Positions 47,230 through 58,009 of a DNA stretch of 64,000 nt are shown here, piece by piece. The stretch's first letter is position 1, and each line of letters begins with the position of its first letter. This stretch comes from Pholis gunnellus (lineage: Eukaryota > Chordata > Actinopteri > Perciformes > Pholidae), in contig OU342814.1 of the NCBI GenBank assembly GCA_910591455.2, positions 20,082,268-20,146,267 on the forward strand. The letters are read 5' to 3'. The position numbers were made by a program, and so were the translations under genes. The notes below the pieces were generated by a model. That model saw only the letters and a list, made by a program, of their open reading frames with translations, was not told the DNA's origin and searched no databases.

Positions 47230-48950
47230 CCTCCTCCAATCTGCCGTATTAAATCTCTGCTGTGTTTTTGTACCAGATGGTGTTTCTGTTTAACTGGATC
47301 TGAACCTCCAACAAAGGCTCTGTTTGGGCTGCGTTCACAAGCATGAAGACTCAAACACAAACACACACATTGATTCAAAACAGTACATTTAGATTTTTCC
47401 CTGAGCAGTGAGGGATTATTATTGACATTTCAGACGCTCTCACTTTCAGTTGTAACATCCAAATGAAGAGGTTTAGATAATCTGGATGAACTGAGTAAAT
47501 GTTATTAGCACTCAGAAACGATGGACAACGTTAAAAAGTAATCCATCAGAACATGTTGTCAACGACGGCTCGATGACGCTGCATTGCAAGTTTTCTTTGT
47601 TATCCATGTTGGTAACCTGTGTATCTTTGGGACAGGAAGTGTGAGAGCTCCCTATAAAACGTTCTGCGGCTTTGAGCTACAACACGCTCTTGTAATGAGA
47701 GGCCTCCTGGTGGTTAACAAATCAAATGGTTTCTTAAGTTCTTGCAATCCTGTTGTGACAGAAGAACTTTCCAGAACTCTGCTTCTCCACTGGGCTGTTT
47801 CCCTGCTTCATCTCCTCGGTCAGACAGTTTCAGTGTCTGTGTCAGTTTTTCCGCTGGCCGAACTCGCCACCAGCTGCACAGATTACACAACTGTTGCCAA
47901 AACAGCAAAAGTATTTATGAGCAGCTTTTAAGAGTTAGATTATCATGAGTCTGGTCTCACAAAACATGAACTTGGCTGACTCCTCGTTCACCGTCATGAG
48001 CGCTCCATTGAGAAGGGGAACAGAAAACCTGACGCAACCTCCCAGCTTTCTTTTTACATTACTCCCTCTTATAGCCTACAGCAGAATCACATTGAAGGTC
48101 TGGTCTCGTGTCGATTTCACCTGTTAAATCCAATTTAGTCATCAAGGAGAGAAGACTGGAGGAAGGAGATTTAAAGCTCCAGGTGATCTCCTTTTCAAAT
48201 GACAGACTTCTTAGCATTTAGTTGGTTTTCGTCTCTTCTTCCTTTCTCTCGTTCTTCTTGCTTGTGTCCAAAGCTGCAGCCACATGATGAGGATGAGGAT
48301 TTGTGCTTATTTATTCATAATGGTAACGAAGGAGTGGCTCGTTGATGTCTTTTAATAGTTTCTGGACAACAATGGAACTCCATGGCACAGAAAAAGAGTA
48401 TATATCCAGATAAGATATCCAGACACAGATCACATGTTTATACCAAGTGAAAACTGGGTTCAGAAAGTAGATCTTTCAATGATTTTGTAGCTCCAGTATC
48501 AGATGATAAGCTTCACAGCTTTATGGCTGCATTAAGGTTTGCAATAAGACATAGATTTCAGTTTTACAGATTACTAATTTAAATTTGTGCAGTAAATATC
48601 TTAAAACCAGTAAGGCATTCCTTATGCGTGTGTGTGTGCAGTGTAATGTCAATAAATCATTCATCTCCATATAAAATACTGATGTCACAACCACCCATGC
48701 ACATATGTACATCGAGGGCTACATGTGTAAATGGAGCTAAATGGGAAGGGCGAGGCATTAACACTGGTAGGATTACAGATTCAGTTCCCACTGAGGCCAG
48801 CTGGTTCTTTAATATTTTGCAGGCTGGCGATGTTTTGTCAGCTCGTATGAAATCATCCAACAAACTGCATGCACATCATGTTAGAACGTACCTCCTGAGG
48901 ACTGATATGTGTTCATTTATTTGGCTTAAAGAAACATGTGCATGTGCATT
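47230..48950. other. Non-coding stretch, no gene recognised
   Basis: Only short frames without domains. The 115-residue plus frame at 47584-47931 overlaps two other frames in different registers and has no recognisable motif. Confidence 0.4.
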
Positions 48951-48956
48951 CATTAT

Positions 48957-49290
48957 TGAATGAGTGAGTGAGTGAGTGTGCACCTCTGTGTCTGTCCACG
49001 GCTAATCTCGCATTCTGCTCCAGCAAACTGCATAATATTTTGGGCGCGCAGTTATGGCTGCATGGTCAAGGACCTCTTGTGGTTGCGGTGACTTACACGT
49101 TTTTTCAAAACACCTTTTATTGCCTGTTTCCATTGACTGCCTGCTGATACTAGTGATAACACAGCTGAGGGAATCGCCGACCCTCCCCCCAAACCGCTAC
49201 TCTGCGCCAACGGAATGGGCGGTGTGTTTGGCTAACAGCTGATGGAGCTACCAGTACACACACACACTGCTGTAGCAACTCAGCCGCTGC
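48957..49290 (+). mobile_element. Unclassified dispersed repeat, second copy with (GAGT)n end
   Basis: Starts in GAGTGAGTGAGTGAGTG, then GTGCACCTCTGTGTCTGTCC, ATCTCGCATTCTGCTCCAGC, ATAATATTTTGGG, TTATGGCTGC and TGTGGTTGCGGTGACTTAC. This is the inverse of the copy at 21190-21548. The two copies are about 27.5 kb apart. Confidence 0.75.
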
Positions 49291-49677
49291 TATGCGGGCA
49301 AACAGCTTCGTGAGTTTAATTTTGTTTTTGACAAGATTGTATGAAGGGTATTATACTACGACTTTGCGCTGATTGCTTGCATACATTACCGCTTGTTCTT
49401 GAGTTTGAATAGAGTGTGTTTCGACAATGTTTTACAGCCCATTAGATGTGTTCATCACCGGTTGTTAGTTGGCTCACTTTTAATGTTTTGTATAATGTGT
49501 TTGGCTAACCACTAACAGCTAACAGAACTACCATTACACACACTGCACATCTCCACAATTCAGCTGCAGTGGGCCAGATTGTATGACAAGTCTTATACGA
49601 CGACTTTGCCCCAATTGCCTGCAGTCACCGCTGCTTGTTTTTGAGTTTGAATGAAGTGTTACAGCTGACAGTAGATG
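49223..49677 (+). repeat. Direct duplication within the unclassified repeat (offset 274 bp)
   Basis: 49223-49448 and 49497-49677 share in order GTGTTTGGCTAAC, ACTACCA/GCTACCA plus TACACACAC, GATTGTATGA, TACGACTTTGC, GCTTGTT and TTGAGTTTGAAT. The second unit is shorter and diverged. The first 60 bp also match the 21190 copy in reverse. Confidence 0.7.
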
Positions 49678-49679
49678 AG

Positions 49680-50570
49680 TTTCACTTTAATCCCATTTCA
49701 TGAGTTCTCGATTCTCCTTTTAATTAAACATTTATCTGCAAAATATTATCAAGAGCGTTATTCTGATCATACGTCTGGTGTGTGTAATCACAAAATCATA
49801 GAAATCTGAAGTATAGTTCTAGGGATTTAGAGGCCTGTTCACTGTTTTGTGAACCAGGAAATTTATGTCAAGTAATTCATCAATAGTTTGTTGGAAACTA
49901 TGATATGATCTGACAGCCTGTCAGTCAGTATGAAGCATCAGCAACGTTGTTTTTCAAGCATGAGCTGCCGCCCCAACTCGACAGCCATATCTTTGACCTC
50001 TGTGCCGGGTCTTTCATTGACCTCTGTCATCGCAGTTTTGAAAGTTACGCGGTCGAAGCCGCGGCTGTCGTCACCTACTGGACTTCCAGGACGCTCTCTA
50101 TTTGAAAAATACCTCTCAACCTGATTTTGTTTCCTTTTCAGGTACCTATGCTGGTCTGTCATCCGCCAAAGTTTTAAACAAGCTGTGACAGATATGACAG
50201 CATCATCGGCGAACTGTATCATATTCGCTTATGGGCATGACATGATCCAGCTCGAAATGGTTTAAAGTTTAAACTAAACTGTTTTTAGGAGGAGGAGGAG
50301 GAGGCAGTCTCAGTGGAGAAAGGAGGACAGTGGATGGGGACTTACTTCCTGTCAAAGCATGTTAAGAGCGAGGCGGTCGTACTGTACTGCGGTAACTCCC
50401 TCTGGAGTGTACAGTGCAGGGAGGAGATGGGTCCTGGTCCTCCATGTTGGCGATATTATTACAGCCTGAGCCGTTACACCGAGAGACGCCAAACTAAATC
50501 AGGCTGACTAGGCAGCAGCTTTGGGGTCATCCGAAGTTCACAGCTATTAATAGCACCGGGCGTTAGAGAA
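49680..50570. other. Non-coding stretch with an unexplained 94-codon minus-strand frame
   Basis: The minus frame 49938-50222 is higher in GC and CpG than its neighbours and is not a simple repeat. Its peptide contains RERPGSPVGDDSRGFDRVTF and TEVKDMAVELGRQLMLEK. I recognise no family. It could be an exon, a transposon piece or chance. 50290-50560 is unique-looking and includes the 12-bp palindrome GCTATTAATAGC at about 50542. Confidence 0.35.
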
Positions 50571-50575
50571 CCACT

Positions 50576-50702
50576 GAACACACACACACACACACATTGC
50601 TCCTCCCATACAACAACACACATCTACACACAGCATATTTGTACAAGTACATGCATACATGCAACCCCCACAAGGCTTTACCATACACACACACACACAC
50701 AC
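50576..50702. repeat. CA-rich interval with two short (CA)n runs
   Basis: (CA)n at about 50579-50596 and about 50683-50702 with imperfect CA-rich sequence between. Confidence 0.85.
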
Positions 50703-50951
50703 GCGCCACAGTGCAAGGAAACACGTGCACACTCGTCATTGAGAGAATGAGGCGGGGGAGACTAGGGCAGAGAGGAGGAGGACGACGAAGGCAGGCCTGG
50801 TTGGCGCAGCATCAGAGCACCCATGTTGCCACGAGGCAGAGAGACAACAAAGCGTCCGTTACAAATCAAAACATTCGGTTGATTCATTCTGGGATGTTTT
50901 ACTGGCCTCCGCCCCCTCCCTCCCTCCTTCTCCATCCCTCCTTCTCCACCC

Positions 50952-50953
<2 letters not shown>

Positions 50954-50985
<32 letters not shown>
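50954..50985. repeat. (CT)n microsatellite
   Basis: 32 bp of TC/CT inside a longer pyrimidine-rich patch (50910-50990). Confidence 0.93.
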
Positions 50986-50989
<4 letters not shown>

Positions 50990-51319
50990 GATGTGTTTGG
51001 GATGCTCACACACTGACCTACATTGGAAAAACAGTGATGAAATTGGGGGCTTGTGAGTTTGTTTGTGTGGTTGTCAGTGCCAGGTTTGTGAGTGCATGAA
51101 AGAGTTTGTTTTTGTTTATGCACATGCATTTAATGTTTGTTTTTGCATGCATATGTAAGTATTTTAAGACTGTGTATTCTATGATTTGCAATATGCAGCA
51201 TGTGGTCAGTCCTGAATGTCAAAAGGGAACCTGCTGCCGTGTTAATCTTACCAGGGTCATGGTCATTGGTGTGGAAACATCGCTAACTGTCCATTTTAAA
51301 AACAAACTATGGCATATTA

Positions 51320-51395
51320 AGGAATTCTTAGCCTAAGCGTAGCTTAGCAGAAAGCCTGGAAGCAATTAGCCTGGCTGTTAAAAATATCAGCAACG
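51320..51395 (+). mobile_element. MITE-like repeat fragment (GTAGCTTAGC)
   Basis: CTTAGCCTAAGCGTAGCTTA and GCCTGGAAGCAATTAGCCTG are a decayed version of the words seen at 12560. Confidence 0.45.
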
Positions 51396-51569
51396 ATGCA
51401 TTATTATTATTTACACTTATTACACTTATTTATTTAATCCATACAATGTGACAGTGAGTCAAAGATTCATTGTCCAGCTGCAGATATTTACCAAACCATT
51501 ATTTTTGTGTTTGTGTGTCTTGACACATATTTCACACCGCATCATCCAGTTAACCAGGCGGAAGATTAA

Positions 51570-51592
51570 AACACACACACACACACACACAC
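51570..51592. repeat. (AC)n microsatellite, short
   Basis: About 22 bp of AC. Confidence 0.9.
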
Positions 51593-51889
51593 TTCACCCT
51601 CTGTTTGCCTCCTGGCTGTTCATTCAGCTTTGCACAAAATATACACAAATTGTCCATTTTAACAAAAAGATCAATTATATATACAGTCGCTGACTTAATC
51701 CATAAATATTCAGATATACATATATTATACATATAAACTGATAATTAGAATTTCAAACATTCCTGTTAGTGTGTGTTCCAGCAAAGTCATCTTTTACTGG
51801 ATTGCACTGATTATTAATACAAGTGGGTTTCTGAAATGAATCCCTGATATTCATTGACTGATAACTAAGAAAAGAATATTAATTACATT

Positions 51890-52210
51890 TCAAGTGTCAT
51901 TATCTTGCTTGAGAAACGGGTCAAATACAATTACAGTTCGTCAGGTCCTAAATGAGCTCTTGTGTGTATTAGCTGTTCATTCATCTGTTGTTATTCTGCA
52001 GCTCTCTGCCCATTCCTCTACTTCTTATGCAATGTGCTCTCTATTTGTGTGCAGTTGGCTGACGTGCACATGTTCTGTGATTAGCCGGTGTTTCTGCTGC
52101 TGACTCGAGGTGTTCCTCATGGGCCAGCGTTCAGCCCGCTTTACACCGAAAGTGGATTAATGGGTCAGTTTAGCGAAGTTCATCCAGGGTTCAAGTTACA
52201 GTTCAAATAG
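51890..52210. other. Low-repeat block, candidate conserved non-coding element
   Basis: Unique-looking and free of repeat words. Contains GTTCATTCATCTGTTGTTAT, GTGATTAGCCGGTG and GTGGATTAATGGG (an OTX-type GGATTA core). The choice rests on appearance only. Confidence 0.3.
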
Positions 52211-52272
52211 AGTTCAGCTGAGGGGAGACAGAGGGGAGGAGGGAGAGCCAGAGCCTCTCTGCTGGAAAACAC

Positions 52273-52560
52273 GGAGATAGAAACAAACGATCAAAACAGA
52301 ACAGAGATACGAACACAGAACCCTACAAACATAAAGAAAGATCAGAGATAGAAACAGAACGATCAAAACAGAACAAAGATATGAACACAGAACCCTACAA
52401 ACATAAAGAAAGATCAGAGATAGAAACAGAACGATCAAAACAGAACAGAGATATGAACACAGAACCCTGAATATATAATAAAAGGTCAAAAATAGAAACA
52501 ATGAAAAAGAAAAACATAAAGAAAGAACAGCGATAGTAACAGAACTATGAAACAGAACAG
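52273..52560. repeat. 72-bp tandem repeat, about 3-4 units
   Basis: Units begin with GAGATAGAAACA at 52274, 52345 and 52417, with a decayed fourth from about 52489 (spacing 71, 72, 72 bp). Each holds CGATCAAAACAGAACA and GAACACAGAACCCT. Because 72 is a multiple of three, the minus strand shows a 24-residue repeating hydrophobic frame (52214-52501), which is an artefact. Confidence 0.9.
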
Positions 52561-52564
52561 AGAT

Positions 52565-55190
52565 ATATACACAGAACCATAAAAACAGGTAGGACTCAAT
52601 CTCTAATTATGTGTTCAAACTGATCATTATTATTTTGTATGACGACAATAGGTCCTGAAATGTTTTGGTGCTTTCCAGAAATGCTCTTTCCATCGGACAC
52701 ATGTCATTAAATGACTTGTAGACACCATAGGCTGCTGTAGGCTATTGTTCTCTTCGCTTACACCAAATACAGAAAGTAGTGAGCCAAGCTAAACAGATAA
52801 TGACACCAAACCAGCTGAGAAGTTATGTGAGGACGCTGACTTTGTAAAATGTAACAGCCTGCAGTCACATTAGCTTGTCACTCAGTGACGCCCCACGAAA
52901 CTAACACAAAAACCGTCAACACTGCAGCGTAACTTATGTGGGATGACATTCAGGTTATCAAACTTGAGAATCTCTACTAGAACCTAAAAGAAAGTTTTGA
53001 TGGTTTGAACATTGGGTCTCAATAGACGAACAAATGTGTTCTTATTCGTCTCACACAAGTGATTGAAGGGAATTTGGCACATTTTATAGAATTTCTGCAA
53101 ACGAAGTCCAGGATTGGTCGAAGTCTCTCTAGTCTGCCTGAATTCTGGGATTCTTTCTGCAACCTATTTCCAGGTCTTTACACATTTCTTTCACCGTCAG
53201 GACTCACAAAAACTGAACATTTTGCTGTTTGTCTCTTTCTGCCCAGTTAGTTTGTACACTGAAGTATTCTCACGGTCAAACTCCAGCTAAGCGGTTGTGT
53301 GAAGCACCGGAGCCTCCTCTGAAATATGGATTATGGACGTGATGAATTATGCTACACACTGCGATCGGCACGAGTCGGGAACAGCATCCAACTTATTCAT
53401 GAGGTGCAGCGGGAGCTGAGGGACAGCTGTGCTCCCGAGACCCTGCTGCTCAGCGCTGCATTAGCTTCTTGAACCACAAGCTCAGGATTTAGCTGCAGGA
53501 TTTAACTTTAACTGTGACTGAGGTCCAGAGGTGGGGAGGTGACGTAGGCGACCGCAGTTGTTGACGTCAGAAGGTGGACGACGAAGAAGAAAAGACGTCT
53601 AGTCCGTTAATATGATAACCAGAGCAGTTATTAAAATCTTTTTTACAATTTGTCTATTTTTTCAGACCAGATTGTGTGCGTTTTGTTGACAGCGGAGGAG
53701 ACCATCATATCCAATATGACCTCAAGTTTAGAAACGATAGAATTTAGTATTTTCTGCCAGAGGTACAAAACATGCCTCTTGAGTAAGTGCTGAATAACTT
53801 TAAAAGTTGATGATCTTAACAACGCCAATGGGCTGAGAGGTCAAGAGGTCAAGAGTAAATATGATTGTTTGAAATGGATATAAAAATAAATAAACTTAAG
53901 TCCACTAAATTAAATTAAAAGTCTGTACTTTACTCAAATTTGTTGACATTGTCCCCCGAGTGTGATGTTGTTTGTACCAAAGTTGCTGCCAAAACTAATT
54001 TCATGAATGTCGTCTGGAACGATGAGTTACAGAGGAGCACAGTGAATATTTTATCATCCACCTCCCCCTGTCATATACCGTTCAAATGGTGCTTACGTAA
54101 TATTGCTGCCTTTATCTGTTAGAGTGATGGCTGAACGAAAGCACAGAGGAACTACCATGAAGTCACATCAAGCGCTGAGAGATGGAGAGGGATGCGGAGA
54201 GAGCTTATAGTGATGCTGCAACTCGCCCAAGTGATAGGTAGGAACTCAATGGGTTAATCCACCAGGTTCTTCATGTTCCAGAGAAGTCTGCAAGTGTCGG
54301 AGGTCTGTCCAAATCCACAATTCATCAAGTCCACAAGACTTGGCTTCGTCTCATTTATCCAGTCGTACACTCACTACTTCCCGAACAAGCGCATATTCTC
54401 TAAAACCTTACTTTTTAAACCACTTCAACCTGCACAAGCGTGAGTTTGTGTTTTAAATAGTAAGGTTTTAGCAAAGATGCATACAAATGGTTCATTTATG
54501 GGGTGAGGAATTCCTTTAAGAGGCTTGCATTCACATTAAATCAAACTAATTAGGTGTCAGTTATCAATCGTTCAGTTAGATTCTGTGAGGAATTAACAGC
54601 CACATGGAGTGAATTACCAGATCACAGTCAAACACAAACACTTTGAGACTGTCCTCTAAAAAAAAAGGCATTTGTTGTTCAAATGCCAAACTTATGTTTA
54701 GTGTTATCAGATGAGAACCTCTTGTGGCTGTTTTTATGACTTGGCTGTCTCAGAATGGAAGATGGAGGAAGGTTAAGGTGGACGATCCAATCATCAAAGC
54801 GTGTAGCTTTGATGAGAGAGCCGCCTGTTTGCATCCCGTATTTTACCAACAGTGAACATTTGTGTCTTTTAATAATGACGGTAATCTTTCCCTCAACGTT
54901 ACCACATAGTTTTTGTGCCAAAACATAACCAAACCTTTCAACATCTCAGTAGCGGATCAGAAAACAACCATCTGAATCATTTTTGTAACATTAATTATTG
55001 ACAGTTCATGGTGTCTTTCCCATATGTGGTGCCAGATAAAAACTGTTTTTGAGTTTGTTTTATTTGGGATACGCTTGGCCTGCACAGACGTTTTGTATAT
55101 GATACTGACTGAGCTACACAAATAAACTGTTTTTTATTGGGCTAAAGATTTGCTTATATTAAAAAGATAAGCACCCTCCATCCCACTCTA
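52565..55190. other. Non-coding stretch; 53290-53500 is low-repeat
   Basis: No gene recognised. 53290-53500 is GC-balanced with CpGs (GATGAATTATGCTACACACT, CAACTTATTCATGAGGTGCA) and lacks repeat words. Candidate regulatory element, unproven. Confidence 0.4.
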
Positions 55191-55195
55191 ACACA

Positions 55196-55196
<1 letters not shown>

Positions 55197-55251
<55 letters not shown>
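55197..55251. repeat. (AC)n microsatellite
   Basis: 55 bp of AC, first of three dinucleotide arrays of alternating sense within 400 bp. Confidence 0.97.
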
Positions 55252-55253
<2 letters not shown>

Positions 55254-55354
55254 CATCCTGTGTCTTGTTTGGACTCTGAGGATTCAGACACCAACTGACC
55301 GGACAAATGTTCTTTTGCTTTTTCTCTCAAACATTGCCGCTGGCCAACACTCCG

Positions 55355-55355
<1 letters not shown>

Positions 55356-55450
<95 letters not shown>
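55356..55450. repeat. (GT)n microsatellite
   Basis: 95 bp of GT, the inverse of the flanking AC and CA arrays. Confidence 0.97.
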
Positions 55451-55453
<3 letters not shown>

Positions 55454-55558
55454 GACTGTGTGTGTCGGTTGTTGCCCACCCTCCAGGTCTGTGTGTATTG
55501 TAGCGGCCCACTGCTCCTGTGTATTTTGATTAAGGTCAATTTGGTAACTAGAGATGGC

Positions 55559-55559
<1 letters not shown>

Positions 55560-55594
<35 letters not shown>
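55560..55594. repeat. (CA)n microsatellite
   Basis: 35 bp of CA. Confidence 0.95.
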
Positions 55595-55602
<8 letters not shown>

Positions 55603-55954
55603 TACATACATACAATTGTGCTCATCCGTACTAAACGAATGTGTGACATTTTCACTTTTGACAAAAGCAAATATTAAGAGGAGAAATGCATTTTTATGGA
55701 TGATGAATCAATTGTGTTAAAGACATCAAATTTGTCTATAAAAAACTAAAAGTAAAACGTTGGACCGAGAGTACATTAACCATTGTTGTACACACAGTTT
55801 AGAAGCGATATTTCAGGTGCGTCACTTTCAGTTTTACCTCCAAACAAGGCCTCGTTAAGACACGCACCTCGTCAAGGGAAGGTGCTGCAAACGTTACCTG
55901 TTCATCTCACAGACTGAGTCAGTTTTAGAGAAAAAGGCACAAAAGCAATTTAAC

Positions 55955-56215
55955 TCGTTCGGACCGAATATTTTGAGGAAGATCAAACCAACTCTCATGT
56001 TTGTACATTAAATATAAAGCTACAGCCAGCAGCTGGCTAATTTAGCTTAGCATTAAGACAGGATACATTGAATAGTCTAACAAATTCCTCCTAGCAGCAC
56101 CTTTAAAGCTCACTAATGAACACGTTGTATCATGTTTTTGAATGCTTACAGACTGTATCTTCCTGGAGTCTCATGTGGTTGCATGTCAACTGGTGTTTGT
56201 CAATGTTGCATGTTG
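55955..56215 (+). mobile_element. MITE-like repeat, longer arm
   Basis: Decayed 'gatcaaaccaactctcatg', GCTACAGCCAGCAGCTGGCT, TTTAGCTTAGCATTAAGACA and AGCACCTTTAAAGCTCACTA then ATGAACACGTTGTATCATG follow the recalled consensus order, making this one of the most complete arms in the window. Confidence 0.7.
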
Positions 56216-56324
56216 ATCTCGAGTCCTATTAAGCACTCGAGTCACTTTTAAGTGAAAGGCATTAAGCGATACAAGTCTGAATCAGATGCCGTCACGATAA
56301 TATAAAAGCCTCGGCAGCAGAAGG

Positions 56325-56420
56325 TTAAAGGAATAGTTTGATTTTTTGGGGAAACTTCTTGTTCAAGTGTTACATAAGAAGATCAATACCACTCTCTTAT
56401 CTCCTTATGTATGTATGTAT
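56325..56420 (+). mobile_element. MITE-like repeat, terminal fragment
   Basis: TTAAAGGAATAGTTTGATTT and AGAAGATCAATACCACTCTC match the terminal segment of the same element. Because it lies only about 110 bp from the 55955 copy, a nested or broken insertion is likely. Confidence 0.65.
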
Positions 56421-56457
56421 ATATATATTATCCTGTAACTTACTGGATAATATGGAT

Positions 56458-56516
56458 AACCCAGCTCACTGAGAGCGACTGCGAGCCGGACAGAAGGCTC
56501 ATCCAATTGTAAACTG
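56458..56516 (+). repeat. Local duplicate, copy 1 (CTCACTGAGAGCGACTGC)
   Basis: About 50 bp nearly identical to 57519-57568 (roughly four differences). Includes CTCACTGAGAGCGACTGC and CAGAAGGCTCATCCAA in both. Confidence 0.8.
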
Positions 56517-57047
56517 TCATTTTTATACTTCTGCCCTCAGTTTGCAGTTTTCAAGCTAAGCTAAATGGCTGCTGAGTCTTCATGACTCTAAATTTAATTA
56601 TATTATAGTTTTCCAATCTCAGCCACGGTAGAAGTATATTTGAAGGATTTTGTGTTTCCTATGCAGATAACACACTTAATACAAAAGAAAATATATACAT
56701 ATGTTCACAACACTCTCAGCTCTCAGACCTCCAACATGGCCGACTTACATCACTAAATGTGAAACGTTTATGATGAAGACACACGTGGCTAAATAAAACG
56801 TGTGACATGGGATATAAGTAGGTTAGTATATAGCGGTGACAAATATGAACCTGATGACCACAATGTATCTACTATACGTCCTGTAGTCTTAATGCATCTG
56901 AGACTGTACGCTGCCGCTGTCGAGTCACATCAAATCAGCGAATCTTCACTGCCTATTGTTTCACTTACAGAGTGTGTGTGTGTATATATGTGTGTGTGCC
57001 TGTGTGTGTCTGTAAGGGTCATGCTAACGTAAGTTCAGCATGTTACT

Positions 57048-57088
57048 GTGTGTGTGTGTGCGTGTGTGTGTGTGTGTGTGTCTGTGTG
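57048..57088. repeat. (GT)n microsatellite, interrupted
   Basis: GT array with GC and TC interruptions; a shorter TG-rich patch lies at 56980-57010. Confidence 0.9.
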
Positions 57089-57153
57089 TTGGATGACATT
57101 ACTAAAAAGAGTCGACATGTTACACAGCAGTGGAGGCTTTAAACCCTCCAGCA

Positions 57154-57154
<1 letters not shown>

Positions 57155-57189
<35 letters not shown>

Positions 57190-57300
57190 CCTCTCAGCTT
57201 GGCTCTGTGCCCGTATGCATGACAAGACCTTTGGGACCCCCTAAACACACACATGCATACACACACACACACATACACACACACACCACCACCCCCACCC
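57155..57300. repeat. CA-rich block with (CA)n runs
   Basis: (CA)n at 57155-57188, CA-rich at 57245-57290, then CCACC repeats to about 57304. Confidence 0.9.
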
Positions 57301-57345
57301 ACCCAAACTCGGCAGCCCGGCACCTAATAGCGCCCAACATCTTCC

Positions 57346-57458
<113 letters not shown>

Positions 57459-57518
57459 CTGTGTGTGTCTGTGTGTATGTGCGGCTGCGGCAGAAAGAAC
57501 ACTGCGACCTAAAAACCC

Positions 57519-57636
57519 ATCTCACTGAGAGCGACTGCACGCCGAACAGAAGGCTCATCCAAGTGTAAACACACACACACAGACACACAGTGAGGCACAT
57601 ACTGTAGTGTGAACACACACACACACACACACACAA
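57519..57636. repeat. Local duplicate copy 2 plus (AC)n patches
   Basis: 57519-57568 duplicates 56463-56516. It is followed by imperfect and pure AC runs at about 57568-57588 and 57612-57634. Confidence 0.8.
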
Positions 57637-57949
57637 GGCACGTGGACACATGCACTTAGTCACACACTCACTTGGACACCCACAAACAGCAGATGCAGAC
57701 ATATAAACACAAATTGAATCGAAGAATTGGGATGTACACACACTCCTAACACACTGTATGTGCGCGCGTGTATATGTCTGTGTGTGCATGTGTGTATGTG
57801 TGTGTGTGTCTAAGTTGACTGATATTACAGGTGAGGAACCAAAAGTGTTGGATCATTATATATCATTTTATAAAGTTTATTCAGCATCTTATTTTCTTAT
57901 TGAGGATATTGGATCGTGGGAACTGAACCGTCTCCATTGCAACTGAGCA

Positions 57950-58005
57950 AACTCGCTCTACTGAGGAAGGCTGTGAGATGCGGTTGAATGCTCCAGAAAA
58001 AGCCG
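57950..58005 (+). repeat. Fragment of the GAAAGCTC repeat
   Basis: CTGAGGAAGGCTGTGAGATG and GTTGAATGCTCCAGAAAAAG parallel 41645-41705 and 5760. Confidence 0.5.
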
Positions 58006-58009
58006 GTCC

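Noticed and set aside
50206..50222. FADD-like tetrapeptide in the 49938-50222 frame resembling a reverse-transcriptase motif
   Set aside because: It sits at the N-terminal end of a short frame with no other reverse-transcriptase blocks.
52214..52501. 95-codon repeating hydrophobic frame
   Set aside because: Consequence of the 72-bp tandem repeat.
55154..55720. Cys-Val and Thr-His frames of 94-153 codons on both strands
   Set aside because: Translations of AC/GT microsatellites with incidental flanks.
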